This document shows positions 36,542-45,353 of a stretch of DNA of 64,000 nucleotides, one piece after another. A program made the translations under genes and the position numbers. Below the pieces are notes generated by a model, which ran no database searches, was not told the origin of the DNA, and was given only the letters and a program-made list of their open reading frames with translations. The first letter of the stretch is position 1, and the number at the start of each line of letters is the position of its first letter. Source of the DNA: Sphingomonas sp. Leaf357 (GTDB taxonomy: Bacteria > Pseudomonadota > Alphaproteobacteria > Sphingomonadales > Sphingomonadaceae); the NCBI RefSeq assembly GCF_001423845.1, contig NZ_LMPM01000001.1, forward strand, positions 2,468,153 through 2,532,152. Direction: 5' to 3'.

Positions 36542-39295
36542 GTGACAGCGATCAAGGTTTCGAAATACGGCGTGCGCGCTACGACGGCTCTGCTGGCTGG
36601 CACGATGCTGTCCAGCCTGCCGATCGCCGCTCGTGCGCAGCAGGCACCGGCCGCCCCGGTTCGCCAGCTTGTCACGCCGGCCCCGGTCGTCGCGCCGGTG
36701 ACGCGCACGATCAAGTCGCTGCGCGTCGAGGGATCGCAGCGCATCGAGCCCGACACGGTGTTGTCCTATACCAAGCTGCGGGTCGGCCAGGCGTACACCA
36801 ACGAAAGCCTCGATCAGGCGATCAAGGATCTCTACGCGAGCGACTTCTTCGCCGACGTGTCGATCGCCGGCGCGGAAAAGGGCGATATTGTCCTGCGCAT
36901 CCGCGAGAACCCGGTGATCAACCGCGTCATCCTGGAAGGCAACAAGCGCCTGAAAGAAGACAAGATCCGCAAGGAGATCAAGCTCGCGCCGCGCCAGATC
37001 TTCACGCGGACCGCCGTCCGTCAGGATATCGCGCGGATCGTCGAGCTGTATCGTCGCCAGGGCCGCTTCGCCGCCTCGATCCAGCCGAAGATGGTCACGC
37101 TCGATCAGAACCGCGTCGATGTGGTGTTCGAGATCAGCGAAGGTGCCAAGTCGAAGGTCCGCGCGATCAACATCATCGGCAACGAGGTGTTCAAGGATAG
37201 CAAGCTGCGCGAGCAGATGGCGACCAAGCAGGCGCGCCTGCTGACCCTGCTCAGCTCGAACACCAGCTATGATCAGGACCGGATGGCGTACGACCAGCAG
37301 AAGCTGCGTCAGTTCTACCTGACCGAGGGCTATGCCGATTTCCGCGTCACCTCCGCCGTGGCGGAACTGACGCCGGACAAGAAGGACTTCATCATCACCT
37401 ATGTGGTGGAGGAAGGCCCGCGCTATAAATTCGGCGACGTCACGGTCGACAGTTCGATCCGCGATTTCGACAACAAGAAGCTGGCCGAGGGTCTGACGAT
37501 CAAGAAGGGCGACTGGTACGACGCGAAGAAGGTCGAGAATTCGGTCGATCAGCTGAGCGAGACTGCCGGTCTGTTCGGCTACGCCTTCACCGAAGTGAAT
37601 CCGGAGTTCAACCGCGACCGTGAAACGCTCACGATGTCGATGAACTTCAACATCGCCGAAGCCAAGCGCTCCTATGTCGAGCGGGTCGAGATCAACGGCA
37701 ACACCAATACGCAGGACAAGGTCATCCGCCGGGAAATCCGTTTGGCGGAAGGCGATGCGTTCAACAGCTTCCAGGTCAAGCGGTCGACCGATCGCATCAA
37801 CTCGCTGGGCTATTTCCAGGACAAGTTCGAGCTGAAGCAGAATCCGGGGTCAGCACCCGATCGTGTGGTGCTGACCGCCGACGTGGAGGAAAAGTCGACC
37901 GGCGAACTGCAATTGTCGGCGGGCTTCTCGAGCTTGGAGAGCTTCATCGTCCAGGCCTCGATCAAGCAGCGCAATTTCCGCGGCAAGGGCCAGGAACTGC
38001 GCGCCAGCGTCAATTATTCGAGCTATTCCAAGTCCGTCGAACTCGGCTTTACCGAGCCGTATCTGTTCGACAAGAATATCGCGATCGGCGGCGACATCTT
38101 CCGGCGCGACTACAATTCGTTCAATCTGACCGCGAGCGGCGACCGCAACACGACCTATCAACAGGTTTCCACCGGTTTCCAGATCCGCACCGGCGTGCCG
38201 CTGACCGAATATTGGTCGCTGTCCGGTCGCTACGGTCTCAGCTTCGACAACGTCACGCTGGATCAGAGTACCTATTATTCCAACGGCGTCTGCGACCCGA
38301 TCAAGGCCGGGCGCTATCTGTGCGACTCGATCGGCAACCGTGCGACATCGTCGGTCGGCTACTCGCTGGTCTATGACAGCCTGAACAGCCGACTGCGCCC
38401 GAGCGCCGGGCATCGCTTCATCTTCAGCCAGGATTTCGCCGGCCTCGGCGGTGACGTGAAATATATCCGCACCAAGTTCGATGCCTCGAAATATTGGGGG
38501 ATTGGCGGGGGCTTCATCGCGTCGGCCACGGCGGAAGGCGGCTATATCAAGTCGCTCGAAGGCAGTCGCGGGCCCGGCATCGACAAGGTCCGCATCACCG
38601 ATCGCTTCTATCTCGGCGAGCCGGAATTCCGCGGCTTCGACATTCGCGGTGTCGGCCCGCGCGTCCAGCGCGTGCCCTACGTCACCGATTCGAATGGCGT
38701 ACAGACGCTGACCACCGACAAGAACAGCATCGTCGACGATGCGCTCGGCGGCCGGGCTTATTATTCCGGTCGTCTCGAACTCGAAATCCCGCTCGGTGCC
38801 GGTGCGCGCGAACTGGGTCTGCGGCCGTCGATCTACGTGCAGGCCGGTGCCCTGTTCGGCGTGACCAAGCCGCTCCCGACGATCAGCACCTGCACGAACG
38901 GGGCAACCCTCAATTGCTTCACTCAGTCCACCGACGCCAATGGCGTGACGACGATCGGATCGGCGTTCGTTCCGGTGCTGGATACGGCCGGCAATCAGCT
39001 CTATTACTTCACGCAGGCTGACGGCGGTCTGGTGTCGACCTCCTGCCGCGCGGGTCTTCCCGACGCCAGCGGCGCGTGCAATGGCATCATTCCCAATACG
39101 CCTCAGGGTTCGACGATCTCGCCGTTCCTCGAGCGCTTCGTCGGCAACTCGGCCAAGCCCCGCATCTCGATCGGTGCCGGCGTCAACTGGACCTCGCCGT
39201 TCGGGCCGCTGCGCATCGACGTGGCCTATGCCCTCGTCAAGGACAAGGGCGACGACACCAAACTCGTAACATTCAACGTAGGGACAAGTTTCTGA
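36542..39295 (+). CDS. bamA: Outer membrane protein assembly factor BamA
   Basis: Core of the BAM complex that inserts beta-barrels in the outer membrane. 917 residues: signal peptide ending near ARAQQ, five POTRA domains (from IKSLRVEGSQRIEPDTVLSY to about 440), then a 16-stranded Omp85 barrel including the RGF-type motif FRGFDIRGVGP and a terminal aromatic residue (GTSF). Longer than E. coli BamA because of an extra extracellular-loop insert (about residues 775-850, with paired cysteines). GTG start. Stop overlaps the skp ATG by one base. Confidence 0.96.
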   Translation: MTAIKVSKYGVRATTALLAGTMLSSLPIAARAQQAPAAPVRQLVTPAPVVAPVTRTIKSLRVEGSQRIEPDTVLSYTKLRVGQAYTNESLDQAIKDLYASDFFADVSIAGAEKGDIVLRIRENPVINRVILEGNKRLKEDKIRKEIKLAPRQIFTRTAVRQDIARIVELYRRQGRFAASIQPKMVTLDQNRVDVVFEISEGAKSKVRAINIIGNEVFKDSKLREQMATKQARLLTLLSSNTSYDQDRMAYDQQKLRQFYLTEGYADFRVTSAVAELTPDKKDFIITYVVEEGPRYKFGDVTVDSSIRDFDNKKLAEGLTIKKGDWYDAKKVENSVDQLSETAGLFGYAFTEVNPEFNRDRETLTMSMNFNIAEAKRSYVERVEINGNTNTQDKVIRREIRLAEGDAFNSFQVKRSTDRINSLGYFQDKFELKQNPGSAPDRVVLTADVEEKSTGELQLSAGFSSLESFIVQASIKQRNFRGKGQELRASVNYSSYSKSVELGFTEPYLFDKNIAIGGDIFRRDYNSFNLTASGDRNTTYQQVSTGFQIRTGVPLTEYWSLSGRYGLSFDNVTLDQSTYYSNGVCDPIKAGRYLCDSIGNRATSSVGYSLVYDSLNSRLRPSAGHRFIFSQDFAGLGGDVKYIRTKFDASKYWGIGGGFIASATAEGGYIKSLEGSRGPGIDKVRITDRFYLGEPEFRGFDIRGVGPRVQRVPYVTDSNGVQTLTTDKNSIVDDALGGRAYYSGRLELEIPLGAGARELGLRPSIYVQAGALFGVTKPLPTISTCTNGATLNCFTQSTDANGVTTIGSAFVPVLDTAGNQLYYFTQADGGLVSTSCRAGLPDASGACNGIIPNTPQGSTISPFLERFVGNSAKPRISIGAGVNWTSPFGPLRIDVAYALVKDKGDDTKLVTFNVGTSF

Positions 39296-39957
39296 TGAAC
39301 ACGAACACAAAGATGCTGCTGATCGCCATTCTCGCGGCCCCCGCCGCGACGCTCGGCGCGGCCCAGGCCAATGCTCAGGCGGTCGCGGTCGCCGATCCGC
39401 AGGGGGCGATCGCCAACACCAAGGCGTTCGGCGCCGCGGTCGCGCAGATCAAGACCACCTACAAGACTCAGCTCGATCAATCCACCGCACGCCGCGCCGC
39501 CGTCCAGAAGGAAATCGAGGCGCTCGCGCTTGCTCTCGATACCGACAAGAACGGCCAGGTCAGCCAGCAGGAACTGGAAGCCGCTCAGGCTGCCAAGCGT
39601 CCCGAGATCGCCGCGATCCAGCAGAAGCAGGCCGCGGTCCAGCAGGAAGTCAGCCGCCTAGAGGCACCGGCCGCACGCGCGCAGCAATATGCCGCCGAGC
39701 AGATCGCGATGAAGTACGAAGCTGCGCTGCAGTCGGTCGTTTCCAAGCGTAGCGTTCAACTGATCGTTCGTCCGGATGCGGTGATCTTCGCCCAGCCGGC
39801 GGCGGACCTGACCCCGGCGATCACTGCCGAACTCGACACGGTCGTGCCGAGCGTCAGCACCACGCCACCGGCGAACTGGCAGCCGGGCCAGGCTGGTGCC
39901 GCGCAGGCTGCTCCGGCCGCGACGACCGCTCCGGCCAAGAAGCCGACCACGCGGTGA
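39295..39957 (+). CDS. skp: OmpH/Skp family periplasmic chaperone with EF-hand-like loop
   Basis: Periplasmic holdase for unfolded outer-membrane proteins. 220 residues: signal peptide (cleavage near ANAQA, residue 28), a beta segment [17 protein letters not shown], a long coiled-coil hairpin to about 140, the return strand [14 protein letters not shown], and an Ala/Pro/Thr-rich tail. At the hairpin tip, residues 82-93 ([12 protein letters not shown]) match the 12-residue EF-hand calcium loop at every ligand position, which is not part of classical Skp. The start overlaps the bamA stop and the stop overlaps the fabZ start, so bamA-skp-fabZ are coupled. Confidence 0.9.
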   Translation: MNTNTKMLLIAILAAPAATLGAAQANAQAVAVADPQGAIANTKAFGAAVAQIKTTYKTQLDQSTARRAAVQKEIEALALALDTDKNGQVSQQELEAAQAAKRPEIAAIQQKQAAVQQEVSRLEAPAARAQQYAAEQIAMKYEAALQSVVSKRSVQLIVRPDAVIFAQPAADLTPAITAELDTVVPSVSTTPPANWQPGQAGAAQAAPAATTAPAKKPTTR

Positions 39958-40445
39958 GTGAAGACGCAGTCCAGGCTGCGGAGGCGGTGACGCTTGGTCC
40001 GCTCGATATCGGGCGGATCATGGCGGCTCTGCCGCATCGTTATCCGATGCTGTTGGTCGATCGTGTCGAGGAAGTGATCCTCGACCGGTCGATCGTGGCG
40101 ATCAAGGCGGTGACGATCAACGAGCAGTTCTTCCAGGGGCATTTCCCTGGACGGCCGATCATGCCCGGCGTACTCATCGTCGAGGCGATGGCGCAGGCCG
40201 CAGGCATCCTCGCGCTGGAATCGCTCGGGCTCGCCGGTACCGGCAAGCTCGTCTATTTCATGTCGATCGACGAAGTGAAGTTTCGCAAGCCGGTCGAACC
40301 CGGCGTGTTGCTGCGCCTTGAGGTCGAGATCGTGCAGAAAAGCTCGCGCAGTACCAAATTCGCCGGTCGCGCGCTGATCGACGGGAAGCTCGCCGCCGAG
40401 GCGAAGTTCATGGCGATGATCGCGGATCCGCCCAAAGCCGGCTGA
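39954..40445 (+). CDS. fabZ: 3-hydroxyacyl-[acyl-carrier-protein] dehydratase FabZ
   Basis: Hot-dog-fold dehydratase in fatty-acid elongation. 163 residues with catalytic H63 in [12 protein letters not shown] and E77 in [12 protein letters not shown] start overlaps the skp stop (GTGA). Closes the bamA-skp-fabZ group; in many Proteobacteria lpxD/lpxA follow here, but in this genome they do not. Confidence 0.97.
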   Translation: MSEDAVQAAEAVTLGPLDIGRIMAALPHRYPMLLVDRVEEVILDRSIVAIKAVTINEQFFQGHFPGRPIMPGVLIVEAMAQAAGILALESLGLAGTGKLVYFMSIDEVKFRKPVEPGVLLRLEVEIVQKSSRSTKFAGRALIDGKLAAEAKFMAMIADPPKAG

Positions 40446-40486
40446 CCGGTCAAGCCACCTCGGCTTAAACACCTTGCTCTACTTGG

Positions 40487-40535
40487 GCGCGGCGTGTAGT
40501 GCGCCGCGCTTGTCCCGGCTGGTCGGAAACCAGCC
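40487..40535 (+). promoter_or_regulatory. Two-hairpin leader upstream of rpmE
   Basis: First stem GCGCGGCG (40487-40494) with CGCCGCGC (40502-40509); second stem GGCTGGT (40517-40523) with ACCAGCC (40529-40535), loop CGGAA, ending five bases before the Shine-Dalgarno CGGAG (40541-40545). The position fits an autoregulatory r-protein leader; a terminator role for fabZ is the alternative for the first hairpin. Confidence 0.45.
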
Positions 40536-40552
40536 ACTGACGGAGATTGATC

Positions 40553-40783
40553 ATGAAGAAGAACATTCACCCCGATTATCACACCATCAAGGTGCAGATG
40601 ACCGACGGCACCGTGTACGAAACCCGCTCCACCTGGGGCAAGGAAGGCGACACGATGACGCTCGAAATCGATCCGCTCGCGCATCCGGCCTGGACCGGCG
40701 GCCGTGGCACGATGCTCGACACCGGTGGCCAGGTTGCGCGCTTCAACAAGCGCTTTGGTGGCCTCTCGTTCGGCAAGAAATAA
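40553..40783 (+). CDS. rpmE: 50S ribosomal protein L31 (cysteine-free form)
   Basis: 76 residues of bL31 beginning [20 protein letters not shown], with HPAWTGG and [11 protein letters not shown]. None of the four zinc-binding cysteines of the C+ form is present: the protein has no cysteine, so it is the zinc-independent type. CGGAG seven bases before the ATG; TTG at 40547 is not needed. Possible two-hairpin leader immediately upstream. Confidence 0.94.
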   Translation: MKKNIHPDYHTIKVQMTDGTVYETRSTWGKEGDTMTLEIDPLAHPAWTGGRGTMLDTGGQVARFNKRFGGLSFGKK

Positions 40784-40866
40784 TATCCTGCCTGGTGCGT
40801 CGTTCTTAACGGCGCATTAGGCATCGCAGGACTAGGCTTTCCCTCGTTATCGACGAGAGGAAAGCC

Positions 40867-41193
40867 ATGTTCGCCGCCGAATTCGAATCCGCCGAGGTAA
40901 CCGGACACCGGCGTGCCCCGCGCGCTCCGGTATCGATCAACGCGCGCGTCGGTCGCGGCGGTTTTTATCGCACCTTGTGCAAGGTCACCGATCTCACGAT
41001 CCACGGCGCACGGCTCCAGACCTATTCGGCGATGCGCAAGGGCGACACGATCTGGCTGACCTTGCCGTTGATCGGGCAGGTCGCGGCCACGGTGATGTGG
41101 GCCGACGATTTCGAGGCCGGCTGCCGTTTCGGCCACCCGCTCGACACCCACGCCTTCGACGAACTGACGGCCTTGGCGACGCCCGTCACCTGA
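40867..41193 (+). CDS. PilZ domain protein (c-di-GMP binding)
   Basis: 108 residues comprising one PilZ domain. The c-di-GMP motifs are present: RRAPR (15-19, RxxxR) and DLTIHGARL (D/NxSxxG with T for S). Stand-alone PilZ proteins act as c-di-GMP-responsive adaptors in motility, exopolysaccharide or cell-cycle control; the target is unknown. GAGAGGAAAGCC precedes the ATG, a good ribosome-binding site. Confidence 0.88.
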   Translation: MFAAEFESAEVTGHRRAPRAPVSINARVGRGGFYRTLCKVTDLTIHGARLQTYSAMRKGDTIWLTLPLIGQVAATVMWADDFEAGCRFGHPLDTHAFDELTALATPVT

Positions 41194-41202
41194 CGGATCT
41201 GG

Positions 41203-41287
41203 CGGAAGGGGTGGGATTCGAACCCACGGATACTTGCGCATCGGCGGTTTTCAAGACCGCTGCAATCGACCACTCTGCCACCCTTCC
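41203..41287 (-). tRNA. tRNA-Ser (anticodon UGA)
   Basis: Minus-strand cloverleaf: acceptor GGAAGGG pairs with CCCTTCC, anticodon stem GCGGT/ACCGC around loop CTTGAAA (anticodon TGA), a long class II variable arm as required for tRNA-Ser, T-arm GTGGG-TTCGAAT-CCCAC and discriminator G. CCA is not encoded. Lies between two plus-strand genes. Confidence 0.95.
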
Positions 41288-41380
41288 GGCACCGTCCGCA
41301 TAATCGCCCTGCGCCGCTTTGTGCAAGCACTGCGACCATCGGGGGTTCATGTCGCCGACACGGTGTGGCAAGGTCGCGGT

Positions 41381-42424
41381 ATGTGGGGACGGTTTAGAAA
41401 GAAGTTCTGGGTCGGCGCGGCGATGGCTGCGGCGGCCTTCGTTTTCAGCGGCGGGCCGGCGGCGGCACAGGACGAAGCGGGCTTTCAGGCGTATCTCGTC
41501 CAGCTCCGTGCTCAGGCCATCGCCAAGGGCGTCAGCGCGCGCACGCTCGATATGGTCTTGCCGACGCTGACGCTCAACACCCGCGTGATCGAACTGGATC
41601 GCGCGCAGCCCGGTGCCAGCCCCAACGCAGCCGTGCCCAATTTCGCACCGTATCAGGCCCAGCATGTCGGCGCGGCGATAATCGCGCGCGGGCGGAGCGC
41701 CTATCAGTCGCAACGCTGGCGGCTGCAAAGAATCGAGGATCAGACGGGCGTGCCCGAATCGGTGATGGTCGCGATCTGGGGGCATGAGACGAGCTACGGC
41801 GTGGTGATGGGCGGCTTCGATCTGCCGCGCGCTCTCGCCTCGCTCGCCTATGAAGGGCGGCGGCGGCAGTTGTTCGCGGACGAATTCATCGCCGCGATGC
41901 AGATGGTCGATCGCGGCGTGCCGGTATCGCAGTTGAAGGGTAGTTGGGCCGGAGCGACCGGCGGGCCGCAATTCCTGCCCTCGGTCTATCTGCGCCTGTC
42001 GCGCGACGGCGACGGCGACGGGCGGGCGGATATCTGGACCAGCCCGGCCGACACCCTGGCCTCGATCGGCAATTATTTCACCAACGCCGGATGGCGCCGC
42101 GGCCAGCCCTGGGGCCTGGCCGTGACCGTGCCCGCCCAGTTCGATCGGTCCGGCATCGCCAACCGGCTGATCTCGCCCCGCTGCGAACGGGTGTTCGCAC
42201 GGCATAGCGGCTGGAAGACGATCGGCGAGTGGCGTGCATTGGGGATCAGCCCGCAGACGCGTACCTGGCCGGACGATCGCGTGCTGGCGACGTTGCTCGA
42301 ACCCGATGGCCCGGGAAAAACCGCATACCTGCTAACCGGAAATTATCGGGTCATCCTCGATTACAATTGCTCGAACTTTTACGCACTTTCAGTCGGGCTG
42401 CTCGCGGATGCTGTCGAACACTAA
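41381..42424 (+). CDS. Lytic murein transglycosylase (MltB-like, GH103)
   Basis: 347 residues with signal peptide (cut near GPAAAQ, residue 30). Catalytic glutamate E136 in AIWGHETSYG; the family segments GSWAGATGGPQFLPS, DGDGDGRADIWTSPADTLASIGNYF and the C-terminal NYRVILDYNCSNFYALSVG are complete. Cleaves peptidoglycan to anhydro-muropeptides in the periplasm. Its last 17 bases overlap the start of rlpA, which also acts on the cell wall, so the two are translationally coupled. Confidence 0.92.
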   Translation: MWGRFRKKFWVGAAMAAAAFVFSGGPAAAQDEAGFQAYLVQLRAQAIAKGVSARTLDMVLPTLTLNTRVIELDRAQPGASPNAAVPNFAPYQAQHVGAAIIARGRSAYQSQRWRLQRIEDQTGVPESVMVAIWGHETSYGVVMGGFDLPRALASLAYEGRRRQLFADEFIAAMQMVDRGVPVSQLKGSWAGATGGPQFLPSVYLRLSRDGDGDGRADIWTSPADTLASIGNYFTNAGWRRGQPWGLAVTVPAQFDRSGIANRLISPRCERVFARHSGWKTIGEWRALGISPQTRTWPDDRVLATLLEPDGPGKTAYLLTGNYRVILDYNCSNFYALSVGLLADAVEH

Positions 42425-43511
42425 GATCTTTCTAGGTTTCACCATGGTTCTCGCCGGGTGCGGTGGGGCGGTATTCGCCGACGTACCGCGTATAGCGAAC
42501 GCGCCCGCCGGTCTTCGCGATGCGCCGCCCGCCTCGGCACCCGAATTGGACCGAGCGGGCCATGTGCTGCAGGGGGATTACCCGCCCGAACCCGGTGTTC
42601 CCGCACAAGATTTCGCACCCGAACCGGCCCGTCGACAGGCACACCCGCCGCGCACCGGCGCCGGTTATGACGCACCGCCGCCAGCGCCCGTACCGGATGG
42701 CCAATCCCAACCGACCGACATGCCCCCGGCGGTCGCCGCCAGCACCGGCCCGCGCGGCACTTCGGGCGAGGCGCAGCGCTACGACACGGTCGGCTACGCC
42801 ACCTGGTATGGCGAAGAAATGCAGGGCAGCAACACCGCATCCGGTCAGCCGTTCGACGCAAATGCGATCACCGTCGCGCATCGCACGCTGCCGCTGGGGT
42901 CGATCGTCGAGGTGACCGCACTGGATACCGGCCGCACGATCCTCGCGCTGGTCAACGATCGCGGGCCGGGCCAGCGTGATCTGGAAATCGATCTGTCGCG
43001 CGGCGCGGCACAATTACTCGGCGTGACCGCCGCCGCTCCGGTGCGCGTCCGTCTGGTGAATGCGACTCCACCCGACCTGATGGCGCTCCGTTCGGGTCAT
43101 CCAGCCTCGCCGCGAATCGATGCGCCGCAATCCCTGCTGACGGCGTTGCGCCGGAAATTGCCGCTACGGGCCATGCCGATTGCACGACCGGCCGCTGCGT
43201 CCATCCCTGCGCCGAAGCCGCGTCCGGCCCGAAGGCCCCTTCCGATGACGGACATGCCACCGGCACGCCCCGAACCACAGCCCATACCGGCTCCGATCTC
43301 CACTTCGGGCATCTTCGTGCAGGTTGCGGCGTTGTCCAACGAATCGAAAGCCAAGGCGCTCGCCACCCGGCTCAACGGGCGCGTGCAGCGCGTCGGGGCG
43401 ATCTACCGCATACAGATCGGGCCGTATGCAAATACCGCTTCGGCGAAAGCCGCGCGTGACGGCGTCGCCCGGCAGGGCTATGGGGATGCTCGTATCGTGC
43501 AAACGAACTGA
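42408..43511 (+). CDS. rlpA: Septal ring lytic transglycosylase RlpA (lipoprotein with SPOR domain)
   Basis: 367 residues. Lipobox LAGC with lipidated C18; a Pro/Ala-rich low-complexity linker (about 30-125); a double-psi beta-barrel RlpA domain (about 127-217, YATWYGEEMQGSNTASGQPF, VNDRGPGQRDLEIDLSRGAA) containing the catalytic-site residues; another proline-rich linker; and a C-terminal SPOR domain (about 294-365, GIFVQVAALSNESKAKAL) that binds denuded septal glycan. Together with the preceding transglycosylase and the following D,D-carboxypeptidase this forms a peptidoglycan-remodelling cassette. Confidence 0.92.
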   Translation: MLSNTKIFLGFTMVLAGCGGAVFADVPRIANAPAGLRDAPPASAPELDRAGHVLQGDYPPEPGVPAQDFAPEPARRQAHPPRTGAGYDAPPPAPVPDGQSQPTDMPPAVAASTGPRGTSGEAQRYDTVGYATWYGEEMQGSNTASGQPFDANAITVAHRTLPLGSIVEVTALDTGRTILALVNDRGPGQRDLEIDLSRGAAQLLGVTAAAPVRVRLVNATPPDLMALRSGHPASPRIDAPQSLLTALRRKLPLRAMPIARPAAASIPAPKPRPARRPLPMTDMPPARPEPQPIPAPISTSGIFVQVAALSNESKAKALATRLNGRVQRVGAIYRIQIGPYANTASAKAARDGVARQGYGDARIVQTN

Positions 43512-43539
43512 GTTCACCCTTAAGCGTCACGGACTGTCG

Positions 43540-44730
43540 ATGAAGAATCTGCCGATCAAGAAACTCCTGGCTGCCAGCGTCCTGACGCCGGCCTTGCTCT
43601 TCGCCAGCGCGGGCATCGCGGCGGCACCCGATTTCCCGACGCCGGCCCCGGTCGCCTATCTGACCGACCTGACGACCGGCGCGGTGTTGTTCTCCAAGGA
43701 CGCCGATCGTCGCATGCCGCCGGCCTCGATGGCCAAGATGATGACGGTCTACGTCGCCTTTGACATGCTCAAGAAAGGCGAGCTGAAACTCGGCCAGACC
43801 TTCCCGGTGCGCCCGGAGACGTGGCAGAAATGGCATGGCCCGGCCGCGGGCTCGACGATGTTCCTGTCGACCGGCGAGAATGTCAGCGTCGAAAATCTCC
43901 TGAAGGGGATCGTCACGCTCTCCGGCAACGACGCCTGCGTCGTGCTGGCCGAGGGGATTTCCGGCACCGAAGCGGCATTCACCGATCGGATGAACGAGGC
44001 GGCCAAGCGGCTCGGCCTGAGCAACAGCCATTTCGGCACGTCGAACGGCTGGCCCGACAATGGCGTGACCTATGTCACCGCGCGCGATCTGGCGAAGCTC
44101 GCCGCGGCCACGATCCAGGATCATCCGGCGCTCTACAAGAAGTTCTATTCGTTGCCGAATTTCACCTGGGGCAAGACGCTGGGGGCAGGGGCGGACATCA
44201 CGCAGGCGAATCGCGATCCGCTGCTCGGCCGCGTCGCCGGTGCCGATGGCCTGAAGACCGGGCACACCGACGAAGCCGGCTACGGCTTCACCGGGTCGGC
44301 GATGCAGAACGGCCGCCGCCTGGTGATGGTGATGGCCGGGCTGACCAGTGCCAACCAGCGGATCCAGGAATCGGTCAAGTTCATGGATTGGGGCTTCCGC
44401 GCCTGGCAGTCCAAGCCGGTCGTGCGCAAGGGCCGCAAGGTCGAGACGGCCGAGGTGCAATTAGGCAATGCCGCGACGGTCGGCCTTGTCGCAGGCACCG
44501 ATCTCGCCGTGACGTTGCCGTCCGGCGCGTCGCCGGCTTTGCAGGCCCGCGTGGTCTATGACGGGCCGATCAAGGCACCGATCAAGGCTGGGCAGCATAT
44601 CGCTGATCTGGTCGTGACCTCGCCGGGCCTGCCGTCGCAGACGCTGCCTCTGGTCGCCGAGAGCGATGTGGGCGAGGCCGGGTTCTTCGGTCGCGCCTGG
44701 GCCGGGCTCAAGGGTCTGTTCGGCGGGTGA
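43540..44730 (+). CDS. D-alanyl-D-alanine carboxypeptidase (PBP5/DacA-DacC type)
   Basis: Low-molecular-weight penicillin-binding protein that trims the terminal D-Ala of peptidoglycan stem peptides. 396 residues: signal peptide to about 29, catalytic domain with S63-M-A-K66, S128-G-N130 and K239-T-G241 (serine nucleophile and oxyanion triads intact), then a PBP5_C beta domain and a C-terminal amphipathic helix (FFGRAWAGLKGLFGG) that would anchor it to the inner membrane. Start at 43540; only a weak CGGA precedes it. Stop overlaps tmk GTG. Confidence 0.93.
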   Translation: MKNLPIKKLLAASVLTPALLFASAGIAAAPDFPTPAPVAYLTDLTTGAVLFSKDADRRMPPASMAKMMTVYVAFDMLKKGELKLGQTFPVRPETWQKWHGPAAGSTMFLSTGENVSVENLLKGIVTLSGNDACVVLAEGISGTEAAFTDRMNEAAKRLGLSNSHFGTSNGWPDNGVTYVTARDLAKLAAATIQDHPALYKKFYSLPNFTWGKTLGAGADITQANRDPLLGRVAGADGLKTGHTDEAGYGFTGSAMQNGRRLVMVMAGLTSANQRIQESVKFMDWGFRAWQSKPVVRKGRKVETAEVQLGNAATVGLVAGTDLAVTLPSGASPALQARVVYDGPIKAPIKAGQHIADLVVTSPGLPSQTLPLVAESDVGEAGFFGRAWAGLKGLFGG

Positions 44731-45353
44731 GGGGCCGCTTCATCTCGCTCGAAGGCGGCGAGGGAGCGGGCAAATCCACGCAGGTTCGCAGGCTCGCCGA
44801 GGCGCTGGCCGCGCGCGGCGTCGAGACGCTGGTCACGCGCGAACCGGGCGGCAGCGAAGGTGCCGAGGCGATCCGGGGCTTGCTGATGTCGGGTGAGGTC
44901 GCTCGGTGGAGCCCGCATAGCGAGGCGCTGCTGTTCGCCGCCGCACGTGCCGATCATGTCGAGAAGACGATCCAGCCGGCATTGGGCGCGGGCGTGTGGG
45001 TGATCTGCGACCGTTTCATCGACAGCAGTCGCGCATATCAGGGCGTGGCGGGCGGGATCGACGACGCCGCGGTGCTGGCGCTGCACGGCTTTGGATCGCG
45101 CGGAGTGCTGCCCGATCGCACTTTCGTGCTGGAAGTACCGGTCGCGCAGGGCCGTGCGCGCGCCGAAGTGCGGGACGGCGCGGCGGCGGATCGCTTCGCT
45201 GCGCGCGGCGACGAGTTTCACGGCGCGGTCGCGTCGGCCTTTCGGGGATATGCCGAGCACGAGCCGGATCGGGTGCGGCTGATCGACGCGTCGGCCAGCG
45301 CCGAAGCGGTCACGGAAGCGCTGCTGGCGGGCCTTGCCGACCTGTTGTCATGA
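44727..45353 (+). CDS. tmk: Thymidylate kinase
   Basis: Phosphorylates dTMP to dTDP. 208 residues; P-loop GGEGAGKST at 10-18, DRFIDSSRAYQG (dTMP site) and TREPGGSEGAEAIR. GTG start overlaps the carboxypeptidase stop and its stop overlaps the holB ATG. The tmk-holB pairing is widely conserved. Confidence 0.97.
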   Translation: MRGRFISLEGGEGAGKSTQVRRLAEALAARGVETLVTREPGGSEGAEAIRGLLMSGEVARWSPHSEALLFAAARADHVEKTIQPALGAGVWVICDRFIDSSRAYQGVAGGIDDAAVLALHGFGSRGVLPDRTFVLEVPVAQGRARAEVRDGAAADRFAARGDEFHGAVASAFRGYAEHEPDRVRLIDASASAEAVTEALLAGLADLLS

